Shown one piece after another: positions 42,810-51,684 of a DNA stretch of 64,000 bases. Origin of the DNA: Mycobacterium lentiflavum (GTDB taxonomy: Bacteria; Actinomycetota; Actinomycetes; Mycobacteriales; Mycobacteriaceae); assembly GCF_022374895.2 (NCBI RefSeq), contig NZ_CP092423.2, positions 3,038,001 to 3,102,000 of the forward strand. Direction: 5' to 3'. Numbering within the stretch: position 1 is the stretch's first letter; each line of letters begins with the position of its first letter. Both the position numbers and the translations under genes were made by a program. A model generated the notes under the pieces. That model was not told the origin of the DNA, did not search any database, and was given only the letters and a program-made list of their open reading frames with translations.

Positions 42810-45344
42810 ATGGCGGATCGCGAAGTAACCATTGGGTACTCGGACGGAACATGCAAGACGATGCCGGTGCGGGAGGACCAGACGGTCCTTGACGCCGCCG
42901 AAGAACACGGCGTAGCGATCGTCAGCGAATGCCAAAGCGGAATCTGTGGCACGTGTGTGGCCAGCTGCACCTGGGGCCAGTACGAGATGGGCCGCACCGA
43001 GGGCCTTTCCGATGTGGAGCGCGATGCACGAAAGATCCTGACCTGTCAGACTTTTGCCACTTCAGATTGCCGGATCGAACTGCAGTATCCGGCCGACGAC
43101 AACGCGGCGCGCCTGGTCGCGTGTGACGCAGTGGTGACCGCGGTCGACGTGCTGTCACCCAGCACCGCGGTGTTGCGGGTGCAGGTCTCGTCCAGGACGG
43201 GCGCACTCGACTACCAGGCGGGTCAGTTCGCCCAACTGCGGGTGCCGGGCACCAACACGTGGCGCAACTACTCCTACGCACATCCCGCCGACGGCAGCGG
43301 TCAGCTCGAATTCATCATCCGACTGCTGCCGGACGGAGTGATGTCGAACTACCTGCGCGATCGCGCGCAGCCCGGTGACCGTATCGCGCTGCGGTGCAGC
43401 AAGGGCAGCTTCGGTCTGCGCCCCGTGGTGCGGCCGGTGATCCTGGTCGCCGGCGGCACGGGTTTGTCGGCGATCCTGGCGATGGCCGAGAGCCTGAGTG
43501 CCGAAACGGCCCACCCCGTCTACCTGCTCTACGGAGTAACGTCCAGCGAAGACCTGTGCAAGCTCGACGAACTCAAGGCGCTGCGAGACCGGGTGACGGC
43601 GGTGGAAGTGCACGTCATCGTCGCGCGCCCGAGCCCTGAATGGCAAGGGCCGATCGGCCTGGTCACGGATCTCCTGGACGAGCGGATGCTGTCCGGAGGT
43701 GACGCCGACGTGTATCTGTGCGGCCCGGCTCCGATGGTCGAAGCAACCCGAACATGGTTGGACAACAACGGTTTTCATCGTGTGGGGCTCTACTACGAAA
43801 AGTTCGTCCCCAGTGGGGCAGCGCGGCGGCGCAATCCGGTTCACCTCGACCCGACAAGCATCGACATTGCCGAGGTCCGCCGTCGCGGCCGCGGGACCGC
43901 GGTAGTCATCGGCGGCAGCATCGCGGGCATAGCCGCCGCGAAGGTACTCAGTGAGACCTTTGATCGGGTCATCGTTCTGGAAGCCGACGATCCGCACCGT
44001 CGGCGAGAGGGCAGGCCGGGCGCGGCACAGGGCTGGCACCTGCACCACTTGCTGACCGCCGGTCAGATCGAGTTGGAGCGCTTCTTTCCCGGCATCGTCG
44101 ACGACATGGTGCGTGAGGGTGCGTTCAAGGTTGACATGGCGGCCCAGTACCGAATCCGGTTGGGCGGAAGCTGGAAGAAGCCCGGCACCAGTGACATTGA
44201 GATCGTCTGTGCCGGAAGGCCGTTGCTAGAGTGGTGCGTACGACGCCGCCTCGACGGCGAGCCGAAGATCGACTTCCGCTACGAGTCCGAGGTGGACGAC
44301 CTCGTATTCGACCGCGCGAACAACGCCATCGTCGGAGTTGCCGTCAGTAAAGACGGTGAATTCGAGGTGGTGCCGGCCGAATTCGTCGTCGACGCATCGG
44401 GCAAGAACACCCGCGTGCCGGAATTCTTGGATCGCATCGGCATCGGAGCGCCGGAGGTCGAACAGGACATCATCAACTGCTTCTATTCGACGATGCAGCA
44501 CCGCGTTCCGCCGGAGCGGCAATGGCAGGACAAGGTCATGGTGATCTGCTACGCGTATCGTCCCTTCGAGGACACCTACGCCGCGCAGTACTACACCGAC
44601 AGCTCACGCACCATCCTTTCGACATCCCTGGTCGCCTACAACTGTTACTCGCCGCCGCGCACCGCCCGGGAGTTTCGCGAATTCGCCGATCTGATGCCCT
44701 CGCCGGTGGTGGGCGAAAACATCGACGGGTTGGAACCGGCATCTGCGATATACAACTTCCGCTATCCGAACATGCTCTGGTTGCACTACGAGAAGAAGCG
44801 CCATCTGCCGCGCGCGCTAGTCGCCGTCGGGGACGCCTACACCAGCGCCGATCCGGTATCCGGCTTAGGTATGAGCTTGGCGCTAAAGGAAGTTCGGGAA
44901 ATGCAGCTGCTGCTGGCCAAATACGGCGCGGAACACCAAGACCTGCCGCGCCGCTACTACAAGTCGATCGCGAAGATGGCCCACACCGCCTGGTTCGTGA
45001 TCCGCGAACAGAATCTGCGCTTCGACTGGATGAAAGACGTCGACAAGAAGCGTCCGTTCTATTTCCGCATCCTCACCTGGTATATGGATCGTCTGACGGA
45101 ATTGGTGCACGACGATCTCGACGCGTACCGCGAATTCTTGGCCGTGCTGCATCTCGTCAAGCCCCCGCTGGCGCTGATGACACCCCGGATGGCGAGTCGG
45201 GTCATCGGTAAGTGGGCGCGGACGCGGTTGTCGGGGCAGAAAACGCTGATCGCCCGCAACTACGAAAATCGCACCGTACCAGCAATCGATGACGCAAACT
45301 CGCTCGTAGCCGTAGGTAGTTCGGCACCGGGCCACACCCGATAG
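42810..45344 (+). CDS. Ferredoxin-reductase-flavoprotein fusion oxygenase (Rv1937-like)
   Basis: 844 aa (Rv1937 has 839). Three parts. Residues 1-95 are a plant-type [2Fe-2S] ferredoxin with Cys 41, 46, 49 and 79. Residues about 100-340 are an FNR-type NAD(P)H/FAD reductase (YQAGQFAQLRVPG, RNYSYAHP, VAGGTGLSAILAM). From about 365 an FAD monooxygenase/halogenase-like domain begins at VVIGGSIAGIAAAKVL and carries DASGKNTRVPEFL and VGDAYTSADPVSGLGMSLAL. A self-sufficient electron chain feeding a hydroxylase-like domain is suggested. Substrate unknown. 28 bp after the LLM gene. Confidence 0.9.
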   Translation: MADREVTIGYSDGTCKTMPVREDQTVLDAAEEHGVAIVSECQSGICGTCVASCTWGQYEMGRTEGLSDVERDARKILTCQTFATSDCRIELQYPADDNAARLVACDAVVTAVDVLSPSTAVLRVQVSSRTGALDYQAGQFAQLRVPGTNTWRNYSYAHPADGSGQLEFIIRLLPDGVMSNYLRDRAQPGDRIALRCSKGSFGLRPVVRPVILVAGGTGLSAILAMAESLSAETAHPVYLLYGVTSSEDLCKLDELKALRDRVTAVEVHVIVARPSPEWQGPIGLVTDLLDERMLSGGDADVYLCGPAPMVEATRTWLDNNGFHRVGLYYEKFVPSGAARRRNPVHLDPTSIDIAEVRRRGRGTAVVIGGSIAGIAAAKVLSETFDRVIVLEADDPHRRREGRPGAAQGWHLHHLLTAGQIELERFFPGIVDDMVREGAFKVDMAAQYRIRLGGSWKKPGTSDIEIVCAGRPLLEWCVRRRLDGEPKIDFRYESEVDDLVFDRANNAIVGVAVSKDGEFEVVPAEFVVDASGKNTRVPEFLDRIGIGAPEVEQDIINCFYSTMQHRVPPERQWQDKVMVICYAYRPFEDTYAAQYYTDSSRTILSTSLVAYNCYSPPRTAREFREFADLMPSPVVGENIDGLEPASAIYNFRYPNMLWLHYEKKRHLPRALVAVGDAYTSADPVSGLGMSLALKEVREMQLLLAKYGAEHQDLPRRYYKSIAKMAHTAWFVIREQNLRFDWMKDVDKKRPFYFRILTWYMDRLTELVHDDLDAYREFLAVLHLVKPPLALMTPRMASRVIGKWARTRLSGQKTLIARNYENRTVPAIDDANSLVAVGSSAPGHTR

Positions 45345-45366
45345 ATCCTCGACAAGAAAGGCGAAG

Positions 45367-46437
45367 ATGTCGCAGGTTCACCGTTTCTTGGACTGCCGAG
45401 GCACCCGGATTCATGCCGTCGAAGACGGCCCCCCCAGCCCAGAAGGTCCGTTGGTTGTGTTGCTGCACGGTTTTCCGGAGTCCTGGTACTCGTGGCGTCA
45501 TCAGATTCCCGCACTGGCCGGCGCAGGGTACCGGGTGGTGGCAATCGATCAGCGCGGCTACGGACGTTCGTCGAAGTACCGCGTGCAATCGGCCTACCGC
45601 ATCAAGGAATTGGTCGGCGACGTGCTCGGCGTCGTCGACGCTTACGGTGCCGACAAAGCCATCGTGATAGGTCATGACTGGGGTGCGCCCGTCGCGTGGA
45701 CGTTCGCCTGGCTGCATCCGGACAGGTGCGCCGGCGTGGTCGGGATCAGCGTTCCGTTCGCGGGCCGCGGCGTGATTGGCTTGCCGGGCAGCCCCTTCGG
45801 TGAGCACCGTCCCAATGACTACCACGTCGAGCTCGCGGGCGAAGGCCGGGTTTGGTACCAGGACTACTTCTCCGCGCAGGACGGGATCATCGCCGAGATC
45901 GAAGAGGATGTGCGTGGCTGGCTGATCGGGTTGACCTATACGGTCTCCGGCGAAGGGATGATCGCGGCCACCAAAGCAGCGGTCGACGCGGGCGTCGACC
46001 TGGCATCGATGGATCCCATCGACGTGATCCGCGCCGGCCCGCTCTGTATGGCCGAAGGCGCACGGCTCAAGGACGCCTTCAGCTACCCGGAATCGATGCC
46101 GGATTGGCTCACCGACGCCGATGTCGATTTCTACGCGGGCGAGTTCGAGCGTTCGGGCTTCGGTGGCCCGCTGAGCTTCTATCACAACATCGACAACGAC
46201 TGGCACGACCTGGCCGATCAGGAAGGTGAGCCGCTGACGCCGCCCGCGTTGTTCATCGGTGGCCAGTACGACGTCGGCACCGCCTGGGGCGCCGAGGCCG
46301 TCGACCGCGCACCCGAAGTGATGCCGAATTATCGTGGGACCCACATGATTGCCGATGTCGGGCACTGGATTCAGCAGGAGGCGCCGGAGGAGACCAACCG
46401 GCTGCTGCTCGATTTCCTTGGCGGGCTGAGTAAGTAG
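45367..46437 (+). CDS. ephB: Epoxide hydrolase EphB
   Basis: 356 aa, identical in length to Rv1938. Alpha/beta-hydrolase with all active residues in place: oxyanion HGFP (34-37), nucleophile Asp104 in GHDWGAP, acid Asp302 in GGQYDVG, His333 in VGHWIQ, and lid tyrosines 164 and 272. It opens epoxides to diols by an ester intermediate. Cytoplasmic dimer. 22 bp after the Rv1937-like gene; its likely substrates are lipid epoxides made by neighbouring oxygenases. Confidence 0.95.
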   Translation: MSQVHRFLDCRGTRIHAVEDGPPSPEGPLVVLLHGFPESWYSWRHQIPALAGAGYRVVAIDQRGYGRSSKYRVQSAYRIKELVGDVLGVVDAYGADKAIVIGHDWGAPVAWTFAWLHPDRCAGVVGISVPFAGRGVIGLPGSPFGEHRPNDYHVELAGEGRVWYQDYFSAQDGIIAEIEEDVRGWLIGLTYTVSGEGMIAATKAAVDAGVDLASMDPIDVIRAGPLCMAEGARLKDAFSYPESMPDWLTDADVDFYAGEFERSGFGGPLSFYHNIDNDWHDLADQEGEPLTPPALFIGGQYDVGTAWGAEAVDRAPEVMPNYRGTHMIADVGHWIQQEAPEETNRLLLDFLGGLSK

Positions 46438-46452
46438 GTAGGTGGACTCTCG

Positions 46453-47529
46453 ATGAAAACCACCGATGTGCGGGTGCTACGCGCGATCACCGCGATGGCG
46501 ACCGGCCAACCCGTTGTCGTCAACGATGATTCGGGCGGCGACGGCTACCTTGTCTTTGCCGCCGACGCCGCAACCCCTGCGCTGCTGGCCTTCATGATTC
46601 GCCATACCTCCGGCTATGTGCGCGTCGCACTGCCGGGTTCGGAATGCGAGCGGCTGAACCTCCCGCCGATGTGCCACCGGAGCACGGCGCTCTGCGTGTC
46701 GGTCGACGTTCGCGGGACGGGCACGGGAATCTCGGCAAGCGATCGTGCGCGCACCATCGCCGCGCTGGCATCCGCCGTATCCGAGGCTTCGGATTTCCTG
46801 CGCCCCGGACACGTGGTCCCACTGCAAGCCGGCACGGACGGGGTGCTCGTCCGGCCCCGGCCCGCCGAGGCAGCCGTCGACCTTGCGAGCTTGGCGGGCC
46901 GGCGGCGCGCTGCCGCGCTGTGCGAAATCGTCTCGCGGCGCCATCCCGCGCTGATGGCGTCCGGCGTCGAGCTGACCGAATTTGCCGTCGAACATGGGCT
47001 GCCGATCGTGTCGATCGGTGAGCTGGTGGCGTATCGGCGCCGGACCGAACCTCAGGTGATTCGGCTGACGCAAACCGTCCTGCCCACCTGGGCGGGCGAA
47101 TCGCGGGTTATCGGCTTCCGCGACGCACACGACAGTGGCGAGCATCTGGCGATGATCATCGGCTCGGCCGGCCCCGGAGTGCCTGTGCCGCTTCATGTTC
47201 ACGTCGAGTGCCTGACCGGGGATGTGTTCGGCTCGAAGGTGTGCGGATGCGGCCGGGAACTCAATGGTGCGCTGGCGCGGATGTCCGCCCAGGGAAGCGG
47301 TGTGGTTGTGTACCTGCGTCCATCCGGACGGCCGCGGGCCTGTGGCCTGTTCGCCCGCAACGACGCCGCCCATGGTGACCCGATGCCAGAGACCGTCGCG
47401 TGGATCTTGCGCGATCTGGGCTTGTACGCCCTCAAACTCTCCGACGACATGCCAGGATTTGGCCTGGTGATGTTCGGGGCGATTCGTGAGGACGGCATCG
47501 GAACTCATACGTTGGCGGCGGCGGGTTGA
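46453..47529 (+). CDS. ribA1: RibA1, degenerate DHBP synthase/GTP cyclohydrolase II fusion
   Basis: 358 aa (Rv1940 has 353). Recognisable by GTGTGISASDRARTIAALA and GHVVPLQA of the RibB half and by ECLTGDVFGSKVCGCG (the zinc cysteines) of the RibA half. Key catalytic signatures are lost: RibB's RENEGD loop reads SGGDGY, its GHTEAAVDL reads RPAEAAVDL, and RibA's GRGIGL block is replaced by RACGLFARNDA. The protein is probably not a normal riboflavin enzyme. M. tuberculosis keeps the active RibA2 elsewhere. Its persistence in an oxygenase operon suggests another ligand-binding role. Confidence 0.85.
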   Translation: MKTTDVRVLRAITAMATGQPVVVNDDSGGDGYLVFAADAATPALLAFMIRHTSGYVRVALPGSECERLNLPPMCHRSTALCVSVDVRGTGTGISASDRARTIAALASAVSEASDFLRPGHVVPLQAGTDGVLVRPRPAEAAVDLASLAGRRRAAALCEIVSRRHPALMASGVELTEFAVEHGLPIVSIGELVAYRRRTEPQVIRLTQTVLPTWAGESRVIGFRDAHDSGEHLAMIIGSAGPGVPVPLHVHVECLTGDVFGSKVCGCGRELNGALARMSAQGSGVVVYLRPSGRPRACGLFARNDAAHGDPMPETVAWILRDLGLYALKLSDDMPGFGLVMFGAIREDGIGTHTLAAAG

Positions 47530-48296
47530 GCCATCCAGACCTGGCCGGTAAGGCCGCGATCGTCACCGGCGCGGGAGCCGGCATCGGACTCGCGGTGGCG
47601 CAGCGACTCGTCGCCGAGGGGTGTGGCGTGCTGTGCGCGGACATCGATGGCGGCGCCGCCGATACCGCCGCGACCAAGATCGGTTCTGGCGCAATCGGTT
47701 ATCAGGTCGATGTCAGCGACGAGCAACAGGTCAGCGGTATGGTCGACGCCTGCGTCGAATCGTTCGGCGGCGTGGACAAGTTAGTCGCCAATGCCGGTGT
47801 CGTTCATTTCGCCCCCCTGATCGAGACGCGGGTCGAAGATTTCGATCGTGTCATCGCGATCAATCTGCGCGGCGCATGGCTGTGCACCAAACATGCGGCG
47901 CCGCGAATGATCCAGCGGGGCGGGGGAGCCATCGTCAACATGTCCTCACTTGCCGGCCACATCGGCGTGGGCGGCAGCGCGGCGTACGGTGTGTCCAAGG
48001 CCGGCATCAGCCACCTCAGCCGCGTCACCGCCGCGGAACTCCGTGCGTCCAATATCCGCGCCAACGCGCTGTTGCCGGCATTCGTTGATACCCCGATGCA
48101 GCAGATAGCGATGACGATGTTCGACGAGACACTCGGAGACGGCGGCGCGCGCGAGCTGATTTCCCGCTTGCAGGGGCGGATGGCCGCACCCGAGGAGATG
48201 GCCAGCATCGTGGCGTTCCTGTTGTCCGATGATGCATCGATGATCACCGGAACCACGCAGATCGCCGACGGCGGAACCATCGCCGCGCTGTGGTGA
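47526..48296 (+). CDS. Short-chain dehydrogenase/reductase (Rv1941-like)
   Basis: 256 aa with a TTG start overlapping the ribA1 TGA. SDR motifs: VTGAGAGIGLAVAQRLV (about 13-29), NAGVVHF, catalytic Ser in NMSSLAGHI, YGVSKAG with Tyr and Lys, and MITGTTQIADGG at the end. It presumably oxidises the alcohol or diol formed by the operon's oxygenases and EphB. Ends 11 bp before the convergent mce3R. The twenty or so genes between Rv1941 and Rv1963c in M. tuberculosis are absent here. Confidence 0.9.
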   Translation: MSHPDLAGKAAIVTGAGAGIGLAVAQRLVAEGCGVLCADIDGGAADTAATKIGSGAIGYQVDVSDEQQVSGMVDACVESFGGVDKLVANAGVVHFAPLIETRVEDFDRVIAINLRGAWLCTKHAAPRMIQRGGGAIVNMSSLAGHIGVGGSAAYGVSKAGISHLSRVTAAELRASNIRANALLPAFVDTPMQQIAMTMFDETLGDGGARELISRLQGRMAAPEEMASIVAFLLSDDASMITGTTQIADGGTIAALW

Positions 48297-48307
48297 ACCG
48301 TCGCGAT

Positions 48308-49501
48308 TCAGGACCGGCTGGTCAGGATGGACAAGGCAATCGCGGTGAGTTCGTCCGCGACTCCGACGTATCGCGTGAGATGCCATGTGCGAGCGACGTC
48401 TTCGATAAAGCTGATCGCCGCCGCCACCAGCAGCCGCCCCTCGACGAGGGTGGTCTCGGGGACCAGCTCGGTGATCAGCTCGATCCAGACGGCTTCGCGG
48501 TCGGCCTGATTTCTCAGATATCCGTCGCGCACCTCGCCAGAGGCGTACGAGATTTCGGTGATCGCAACGGCAACAAGGTCGGGAGCATCCAGGCTGATCC
48601 GCACGTGCCCCTGCACCATTCTCTGAAGACGCTGCGCTGCTTCAGAATTCGCGTGGATAGCACGGATACACTCGAGGCTCCGCCACTCGTCGAGGCGGCG
48701 GATGAGCGCATCCAAGATGGCCTGTTTCGATGAGAAGGACCGATACAGGCCAGGACCGGCGATCCCGGCGCCCTTGCCGATTTCACTGGTGCTGACGGCC
48801 GGATATCCCTGCGCGCGGAACAGTCGCGCACCGGCGGCGAGCAAGGTCTCGTAGCGCGAGAACAGCACCCCGTCCTCGTCCCGCGCGGCCTCTAGCGGTG
48901 TCAACTCCGCGACGGGAGGCGTCTTGGCCGCAGCCATACATGCTTGGTACAGGCGCTCTTTGAGTTGATCGGCCGGAAGCGTGAGGTTGTGCCTGCCTAG
49001 GCCGGTCAGCGTGCTCGCGACCGCCCACGCGCGCAGCTCCGCGTGCAGCGGGCTCAGGCCGGGCACCTCCAGGACCACGTTGTCGCGCATTCCGGCAACG
49101 ATCGTGTTGATCCGGCGACGCACCTGTGCCCGGTCGGCCTCGTTGAGGTAACGGGCCTCGCGCTGCCACAACACGGTCAGGGACCGCGATGCCACGGCCG
49201 CGGCGATGTGGTCGGGCAGATCGGCGCTGAGCGGCCGCGGTGACGGCTCGGCCTCACCGGCGGTCAGGCGACGCGCGATCTGATACTGATCCTGACCGGT
49301 CCGGATCGCCTCGGCGAGCAACGCCTGCTTGCTGTCGTAGTGGCGATACAACGCGCGCGCGGTGACTCCCGCCGCCTCGGCGATGTCCTCTAACTTGACC
49401 GAATGGAAGCCGCGTTCGATGAACAGCCCGACGGCCTGGTCCAAAATCTGCTGCTTTCGGTCTTTCGGGCGGCGCCTAACGGGCTGGGAGACGGTCTCCA
49501 T
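48308..49501 (-). CDS. mce3R: Mce3R, tandem TetR-family repressor
   Basis: 397 aa (Rv1963c has 406), twice a normal TetR. The first helix-turn-helix at about residues 33-62 reads [21 protein letters not shown]; the second, at about 230-262, reads [21 protein letters not shown] single chain therefore mimics a TetR dimer, which fits recognition of an asymmetric operator. In M. tuberculosis it represses mce3, echA13-fadE17-fadE18 and Rv1936-Rv1941. The shared 19-bp sites here match that. It lies 55 bp after the LEH-like gene and may be co-transcribed with it. Confidence 0.92.
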   Translation of the reverse strand: METVSQPVRRRPKDRKQQILDQAVGLFIERGFHSVKLEDIAEAAGVTARALYRHYDSKQALLAEAIRTGQDQYQIARRLTAGEAEPSPRPLSADLPDHIAAAVASRSLTVLWQREARYLNEADRAQVRRRINTIVAGMRDNVVLEVPGLSPLHAELRAWAVASTLTGLGRHNLTLPADQLKERLYQACMAAAKTPPVAELTPLEAARDEDGVLFSRYETLLAAGARLFRAQGYPAVSTSEIGKGAGIAGPGLYRSFSSKQAILDALIRRLDEWRSLECIRAIHANSEAAQRLQRMVQGHVRISLDAPDLVAVAITEISYASGEVRDGYLRNQADREAVWIELITELVPETTLVEGRLLVAAAISFIEDVARTWHLTRYVGVADELTAIALSILTSRS

Positions 49502-49556
49502 CGACTCCGACCCCCTTCGTGCGCGTTCGAATTATCAATCCTGCCAGATGCATCGG

Positions 49557-49949
49557 CTACAGCTTCATTCCGCTCTGCCGCTCGAAGTCCGCGAGATCAA
49601 AGTAGTCACTGAAGCGGGCGATCTTGCCGTTCTTGACCTCGAACACGCCGGTCACCGGGAGTATGACTTTGCGGCCGTCGTTCATCGTGAAGTAGTCGAT
49701 GCGTTCGGCGAGCACCAGACCCGGCTCGGCGGCCAGGCTGAGGACGTCCAGCTTGGCATCCGAGAACGCGTCCAGAAACGCCTGGAAAACCGCACGGATA
49801 CCGTCGATGCCCTCGATCGGATCGACAGGCACATTGTGGTAGACCGCGTCGTCGGCAAAACCGGCGCAGATGCTGTCCAAGCTGCGCCCCTGCCAGGACC
49901 CGAGAAAGTCTCGGACGAGCTTCTCGCTGGCTTCCTTGGTATCGGTCAT
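49557..49949 (-). CDS. Limonene-1,2-epoxide-hydrolase-family epoxide hydrolase
   Basis: 130 aa NTF2-like cone. All five LEH active-site residues align: Tyr37 and Asn39 (VYHNVP), Arg83 and Asp85 (ERIDYF), and Asp115 in FSDYFD. They act as water-positioning and acid/base residues for one-step epoxide opening without a covalent intermediate. Structurally unrelated to EphB, so the locus has two epoxide-hydrolase folds. Upstream of mce3R on the same strand. The promoter region contains two inverted repeats and a diverged Mce3R-type site. Similar in type to EphG (Rv2740). Confidence 0.85.
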   Translation of the reverse strand: MTDTKEASEKLVRDFLGSWQGRSLDSICAGFADDAVYHNVPVDPIEGIDGIRAVFQAFLDAFSDAKLDVLSLAAEPGLVLAERIDYFTMNDGRKVILPVTGVFEVKNGKIARFSDYFDLADFERQSGMKL

Positions 49950-49983
49950 CCGAACGGATCCTCCTCAGCGCATTACCGCCAAA

Positions 49984-50003
49984 ATACATTATTTGGAATG
50001 TAT
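49984..50003. promoter_or_regulatory. Inverted repeat ATACATT-n6-AATGTAT before the LEH gene
   Basis: Perfect 7-bp arms, 34 bp upstream of the LEH start, in AT-rich sequence that may include the promoter. TetR-size operator candidate. Confidence 0.5.
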
Positions 50004-50025
50004 AAGCGATAGCAGTGTCATTCAC

Positions 50026-50055
50026 CCGATATCGCACTACTAGATGCGATATCGG
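50026..50055. promoter_or_regulatory. Inverted repeat CCGATATCGCA-n8-TGCGATATCGG
   Basis: Perfect 11-bp arms; the similarity extends further if one base is skipped. About 76 bp upstream of the LEH start and overlapping the diverged Mce3R-type site at 50046-50065. Confidence 0.55.
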
Positions 50056-50065
50056 TGATGGACAT
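50046..50065 (+). promoter_or_regulatory. Mce3R operator candidate, site C (diverged copy)
   Basis: GCGATATCGGTGATGGACAT matches 16 of the 19 bases of sites A and B with one inserted base. It lies upstream of the LEH-mce3R pair, so autoregulation is possible. Confidence 0.45.
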
Positions 50066-50091
50066 ATGCCAGGTGTGGCGGGAATGGTCGA

Positions 50092-50351
50092 GTGTCGGGG
50101 CCGGTGATCGACGCGGCCCAGCGCAGTCGCATCCTGAACTACATCGCCGAGGCACGGGCGGCTGGGGCCACCGTCGCACTCGGTGGCGAAGCGATCACGG
50201 GTGAATCATTCGACAAGGGGTTCTGGGTTGCGCCAACGATTCTCACCGGCGTTACGAACGACATGACGTCAAGACGGTACACCTGGACTTGTCCGGCGGA
50301 CGCGAGGCCAAGCCATACGACGTCTTGCTCGGAAACGCCGATAATGCTTGA
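50092..50351 (+). pseudogene. Aldehyde dehydrogenase internal fragment
   Basis: The frame from GTG at about 50092 reads SGPVIDAAQRSRILNYIAEA, then ARAAGATVALGGEAITGESF, then DKGFWVAPTILTGVTNDM. This is a central piece of an NAD aldehyde dehydrogenase that normally runs on into the EEIFGPV block. The similarity stops at about 50265. A second coding-like stretch in another frame (VKTVHLDLSGGREAKPYDV) follows to a TGA at 50349-50351; its origin is not recognised. The N-terminal two thirds, including the catalytic cysteine, are missing. Confidence 0.6.
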
Positions 50352-50354
50352 GCG

Positions 50355-51524
50355 TCAGCCTACTTCGGGCACGCTGGCAAGCCGCACATACGCCGACGCC
50401 GCCTCCGCACGGTTGGTCGCGTTCAGCTTGCGCAGCACCCTCTTGACGTGAGACTTGACGGTGCCCGCCGAGATCACCAGTTCATCGGCGATCTGCTGAT
50501 TGGTGCGGCCGGCTGCCATCAGCCGCAGCACCTCGACCTCGCGGCGCGTCAGCATCGTCATCACCCGGGTCTGCACCTCGGCCAACGACCTTGCGGCGGG
50601 GCTGCGCTCGACCGGCTCGATCTTGCGCAAGTCCAGGTCCGCATCCTGCAGTGCACGGGCGGCCTCGTCCGCGGACGCCAGCGCCCGCTGGACCTCGGTG
50701 TGCTGGCGCCGCATTCGCTCCAGCAGGACCGTACGTTCGTAGGCGTATCCGAACCCCTCGGCGAACGCCCACACCGTGTCGCGGTCGATCTCGTCGACAA
50801 TGCGGCCCGAGTAGAGCCGGTCGGCATGCAGGAAGCCAATCACCTTGCCCGTCGGCATGATTGGGGCCGCGCAGTACGAATGCGTCAACGAGAAATCGAT
50901 GATCGGCCGATTAACGCGTGGATCGTTGCGGGCGTCGCGCACGATCGCGGGCGCATGCCGACGGATCATCTGCGTTTCGATCAGCATGTGATCCAGCAGC
51001 GGAGCGACCGACTGCGCGAAGGCGACCATCTTCTCCGCACCCGCGGTGTCCTCACCGAAATACGCCGATTCCATGACCATTCGGCCCTCATGCACGCGAA
51101 AGAGCACGGCGCGGTCGAATCCACACGATTCCACCATTTCGCGGGGTGCCCGATCGACGATCGTCGCCACATCGTCGACGGCGCGCAGCTTGCTCAAGCC
51201 CTCCTGCACCGCCAACAACGCGAACGTGCGCCGCTTGGCGCCGTCCTCGATCAACTCCCGCTCCAGCGAGCACAGGTCCAGCATTCCTTCGAGCGCGTTG
51301 AGCGCGTGCTCATCCCCGCGCGCCTCCAACGCACTCCGCACGATCGCCGCTTTGTTATCGATGGCCTCGGCCACCACCGCCAACGGATCGTCGGTGGGAT
51401 CCACCTCGCACTCCTGAAATGCCTCCCGGTAGCGGCGGGCGGCGTCCGATTCGCGGGCCGGACGTGACGCCCAACCGGGGTGGTTACCTTCGGCCAGCGT
51501 GGGGAACGCGTCAGGATCGGACAT
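50355..51524 (-). CDS. GAF-domain LuxR-family transcriptional regulator
   Basis: 389 aa from the ATG at 51524; GTG starts at 51560 or 51569 with GGAGG upstream are possible. The much longer frame beyond is antisense to the P450. N-terminal helical region, then a GAF-like sensor (about 130-275, including [21 protein letters not shown]). A linker helix leads to a C-terminal LuxR helix-turn-helix: [20 protein letters not shown] followed by [20 protein letters not shown]. No response-regulator receiver domain. Divergent from the P450 operon over 160 bp, so likely its activator. Confidence 0.85.
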   Translation of the reverse strand: MSDPDAFPTLAEGNHPGWASRPARESDAARRYREAFQECEVDPTDDPLAVVAEAIDNKAAIVRSALEARGDEHALNALEGMLDLCSLERELIEDGAKRRTFALLAVQEGLSKLRAVDDVATIVDRAPREMVESCGFDRAVLFRVHEGRMVMESAYFGEDTAGAEKMVAFAQSVAPLLDHMLIETQMIRRHAPAIVRDARNDPRVNRPIIDFSLTHSYCAAPIMPTGKVIGFLHADRLYSGRIVDEIDRDTVWAFAEGFGYAYERTVLLERMRRQHTEVQRALASADEAARALQDADLDLRKIEPVERSPAARSLAEVQTRVMTMLTRREVEVLRLMAAGRTNQQIADELVISAGTVKSHVKRVLRKLNATNRAEAASAYVRLASVPEVG

Positions 51525-51635
51525 GCCGGAAACGGCGTCGTCGACATTGACACCAATCACGCTGCTCACTTTCCTCCGGGAACCACCGTGGCAGGGGCGA
51601 AATCGGAAATTCACCTCGTACGGGGTCAGGAGTGC

Positions 51636-51648
51636 CCCCCAACGGGGG
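51636..51648. promoter_or_regulatory. CCCCCAACGGGGG inverted repeat, LuxR/P450 intergenic
   Basis: Perfect 5-bp arms around AAC, 36 bp upstream of the P450 ATG. A candidate binding site for the divergent GAF-LuxR protein; could be chance in GC-rich DNA. Confidence 0.35.
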
Positions 51649-51684
51649 ATCGATTTGGCACCGCGAGTGGCAGAGGCTGATCTC

